Source: Bacillota bacterium
GTDB taxonomy: Bacteria; Bacillota; Sulfobacillia; Sulfobacillales; Sulfobacillaceae
Assembly: GCA_021820965.1 (NCBI GenBank)
Contig: JAKACZ010000011.1
Location: 1 to 64,000 of the forward strand
Direction of reading: 5' to 3'
DNA length: 64,000 nt
Shown: in pieces, positions 63,423-64,000 of the stretch
Layout: every line of letters starts with the position of its first letter
Numbering within the stretch: the first letter of the stretch is position 1
Position numbers and translations under genes: made by a program
The notes under the pieces: model-generated
What the model saw: only the letters and a program-made list of their open reading frames with translations
Database searches by the model: none
Told to the model about the DNA's origin: nothing

Positions 63423-64000
63423 TTAACTTCTTACCGCGTCGGGAAAAAAGTGAAGCTGCATGGATATCAGCGCCTTGAACGCTTCGGCCCGGCCGTCTGA
63501 GCGTTCGCCCAAGTGATCACGATATAGCCTCTCGGCCTCGCCGGTAAAATATTGTGACAGCATTGGCCACTCCGGGATGTCAAACTGCGACACATGCGCT
63601 TTCATCGCCTTGAGCTTGTCTTCCCAGGTGTCGGTGACATCAATATACACATTGGGGTAGGCTGAGCCGTAAAAAGCGGCCTGGGGTACCGCGCAAGGCT
63701 CGCCCTGATCCCGAAACATCACACGATTTTTGGCGTAAATTAACGCCGCCGCTACCGCCTTGCCCGTTTTCACGTGATCGGGATGGCTCTCATACGGTGT
63801 CCAAGGGTCCACCGTCATCACCAGTTCTGGCCGAAACTGCCGAATCAGGGCCACCAGGGTGGACATGAGCTGGTACTCCGACCAATTCCCGCCATCCTCG
63901 AATCCGAGATTGTAGCTTTCTTCCACGCCTAAAATGCGGTTGGCGTCCTGACGCTCTGCGCGGCGGATTCGAACCATATCCGCCATCGTCACCACCGCGT
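63423..64000 (-). CDS. PIG-L family deacetylase (partial, 5' end beyond window)
   Basis: About 192 residues are present, open to the window edge. ESYNLGFEDG, LVALIRQFRPELVMTVDPWT and PYESHPDHVKTGKAVAAALI are the PIG-L/LmbE blocks; HPDH carries the zinc-binding His and Asp. The usual first motif (PHPDDE) lies outside the window. Members remove acetyl groups from GlcNAc-type substrates, for example in bacillithiol or mycothiol synthesis. The substrate is not determinable here. Confidence 0.88.
   Translation of the reverse strand, partial: AVVTMADMVRIRRAERQDANRILGVEESYNLGFEDGGNWSEYQLMSTLVALIRQFRPELVMTVDPWTPYESHPDHVKTGKAVAAALIYAKNRVMFRDQGEPCAVPQAAFYGSAYPNVYIDVTDTWEDKLKAMKAHVSQFDIPEWPMLSQYFTGEAERLYRDHLGERSDGRAEAFKALISMQLHFFPDAVRS

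Overview
The window looks like a moderately GC-rich chromosome segment from a Firmicutes-type bacterium. The best guess is an acidophilic Sulfobacillus-like organism. This rests on strong AGGAGG-type ribosome sites with frequent GTG/TTG starts, an S-box (SAM-I) leader before a MetY-type gene, a TPP leader before a YkoE-type transporter, a FabL-type reductase in front of a pyruvate-dehydrogenase operon, and many cell-surface lipoproteins and secreted proteins. The genus is an inference, not a proof.

Layout. 0-2 kb: debris of a Tn5-like IS4 transposase and an IS200/IS605 end that truncates a TauE-like exporter. 2-8.6 kb: a minus-strand catabolic operon (enoyl-CoA hydratase, three SDRs, an IpdA/IpdB-like CoA-transferase pair, a Nudix hydrolase, a metallo-beta-lactamase-fold hydrolase). 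Its content recalls the ring-opening section of actinobacterial steroid catabolism. 8.8-16.2 kb: a DUF421 membrane protein, a two-domain sulfurtransferase, PAP2 phosphatase, thioesterase, a degenerate acyl-CoA synthetase, and a MarR-DHA2 efflux unit followed by two small membrane proteins. 16.2-23.5 kb: a mobile-DNA graveyard: frameshifted iscB, an IS4-type transposase fragment, a Tn3 tnpA split by a 1.58-kb insertion carrying a secreted-protein gene, an IS200 tnpA remnant, and a three-gene cassette ending in a Panacea-domain protein.

24-38 kb is mostly conserved: CysQ-type phosphatase, the FabL-like SDR-pdhA-pdhB-pdhC-lpd operon, a small CxxC protein, GH15 glycosidase, branched-chain aminotransferase, DUF4012 protein and spermidine synthase. 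38-49 kb is again accessory: a TnpB-like remnant fused to an oxidase remnant, a possible GEMM-type riboswitch, several secreted proteins, a BNR-type lipoprotein, and a decayed Tn3 unit (res-tnpR-tnpA). 49-60.4 kb: SAM-I riboswitch with a MetY-type enzyme, a mini-GntR regulator, a broken BNR lipoprotein, ferredoxin-NADP reductase, a TPP-controlled ECF importer in which both ATPases and the EcfT part are one polypeptide, and an O-antigen-ligase-like membrane protein. 60.4-64 kb: decayed secreted-protein genes, a 13-base poly-C tract, and the 3' part of a PIG-L deacetylase cut by the window edge.

Two themes stand out. One is a compact acyl-CoA catabolic operon with an IpdAB-like pair. The other is repeated decay of surface and secreted protein genes, often at homopolymer runs, next to IS200/IS605, IscB and Tn3 debris.
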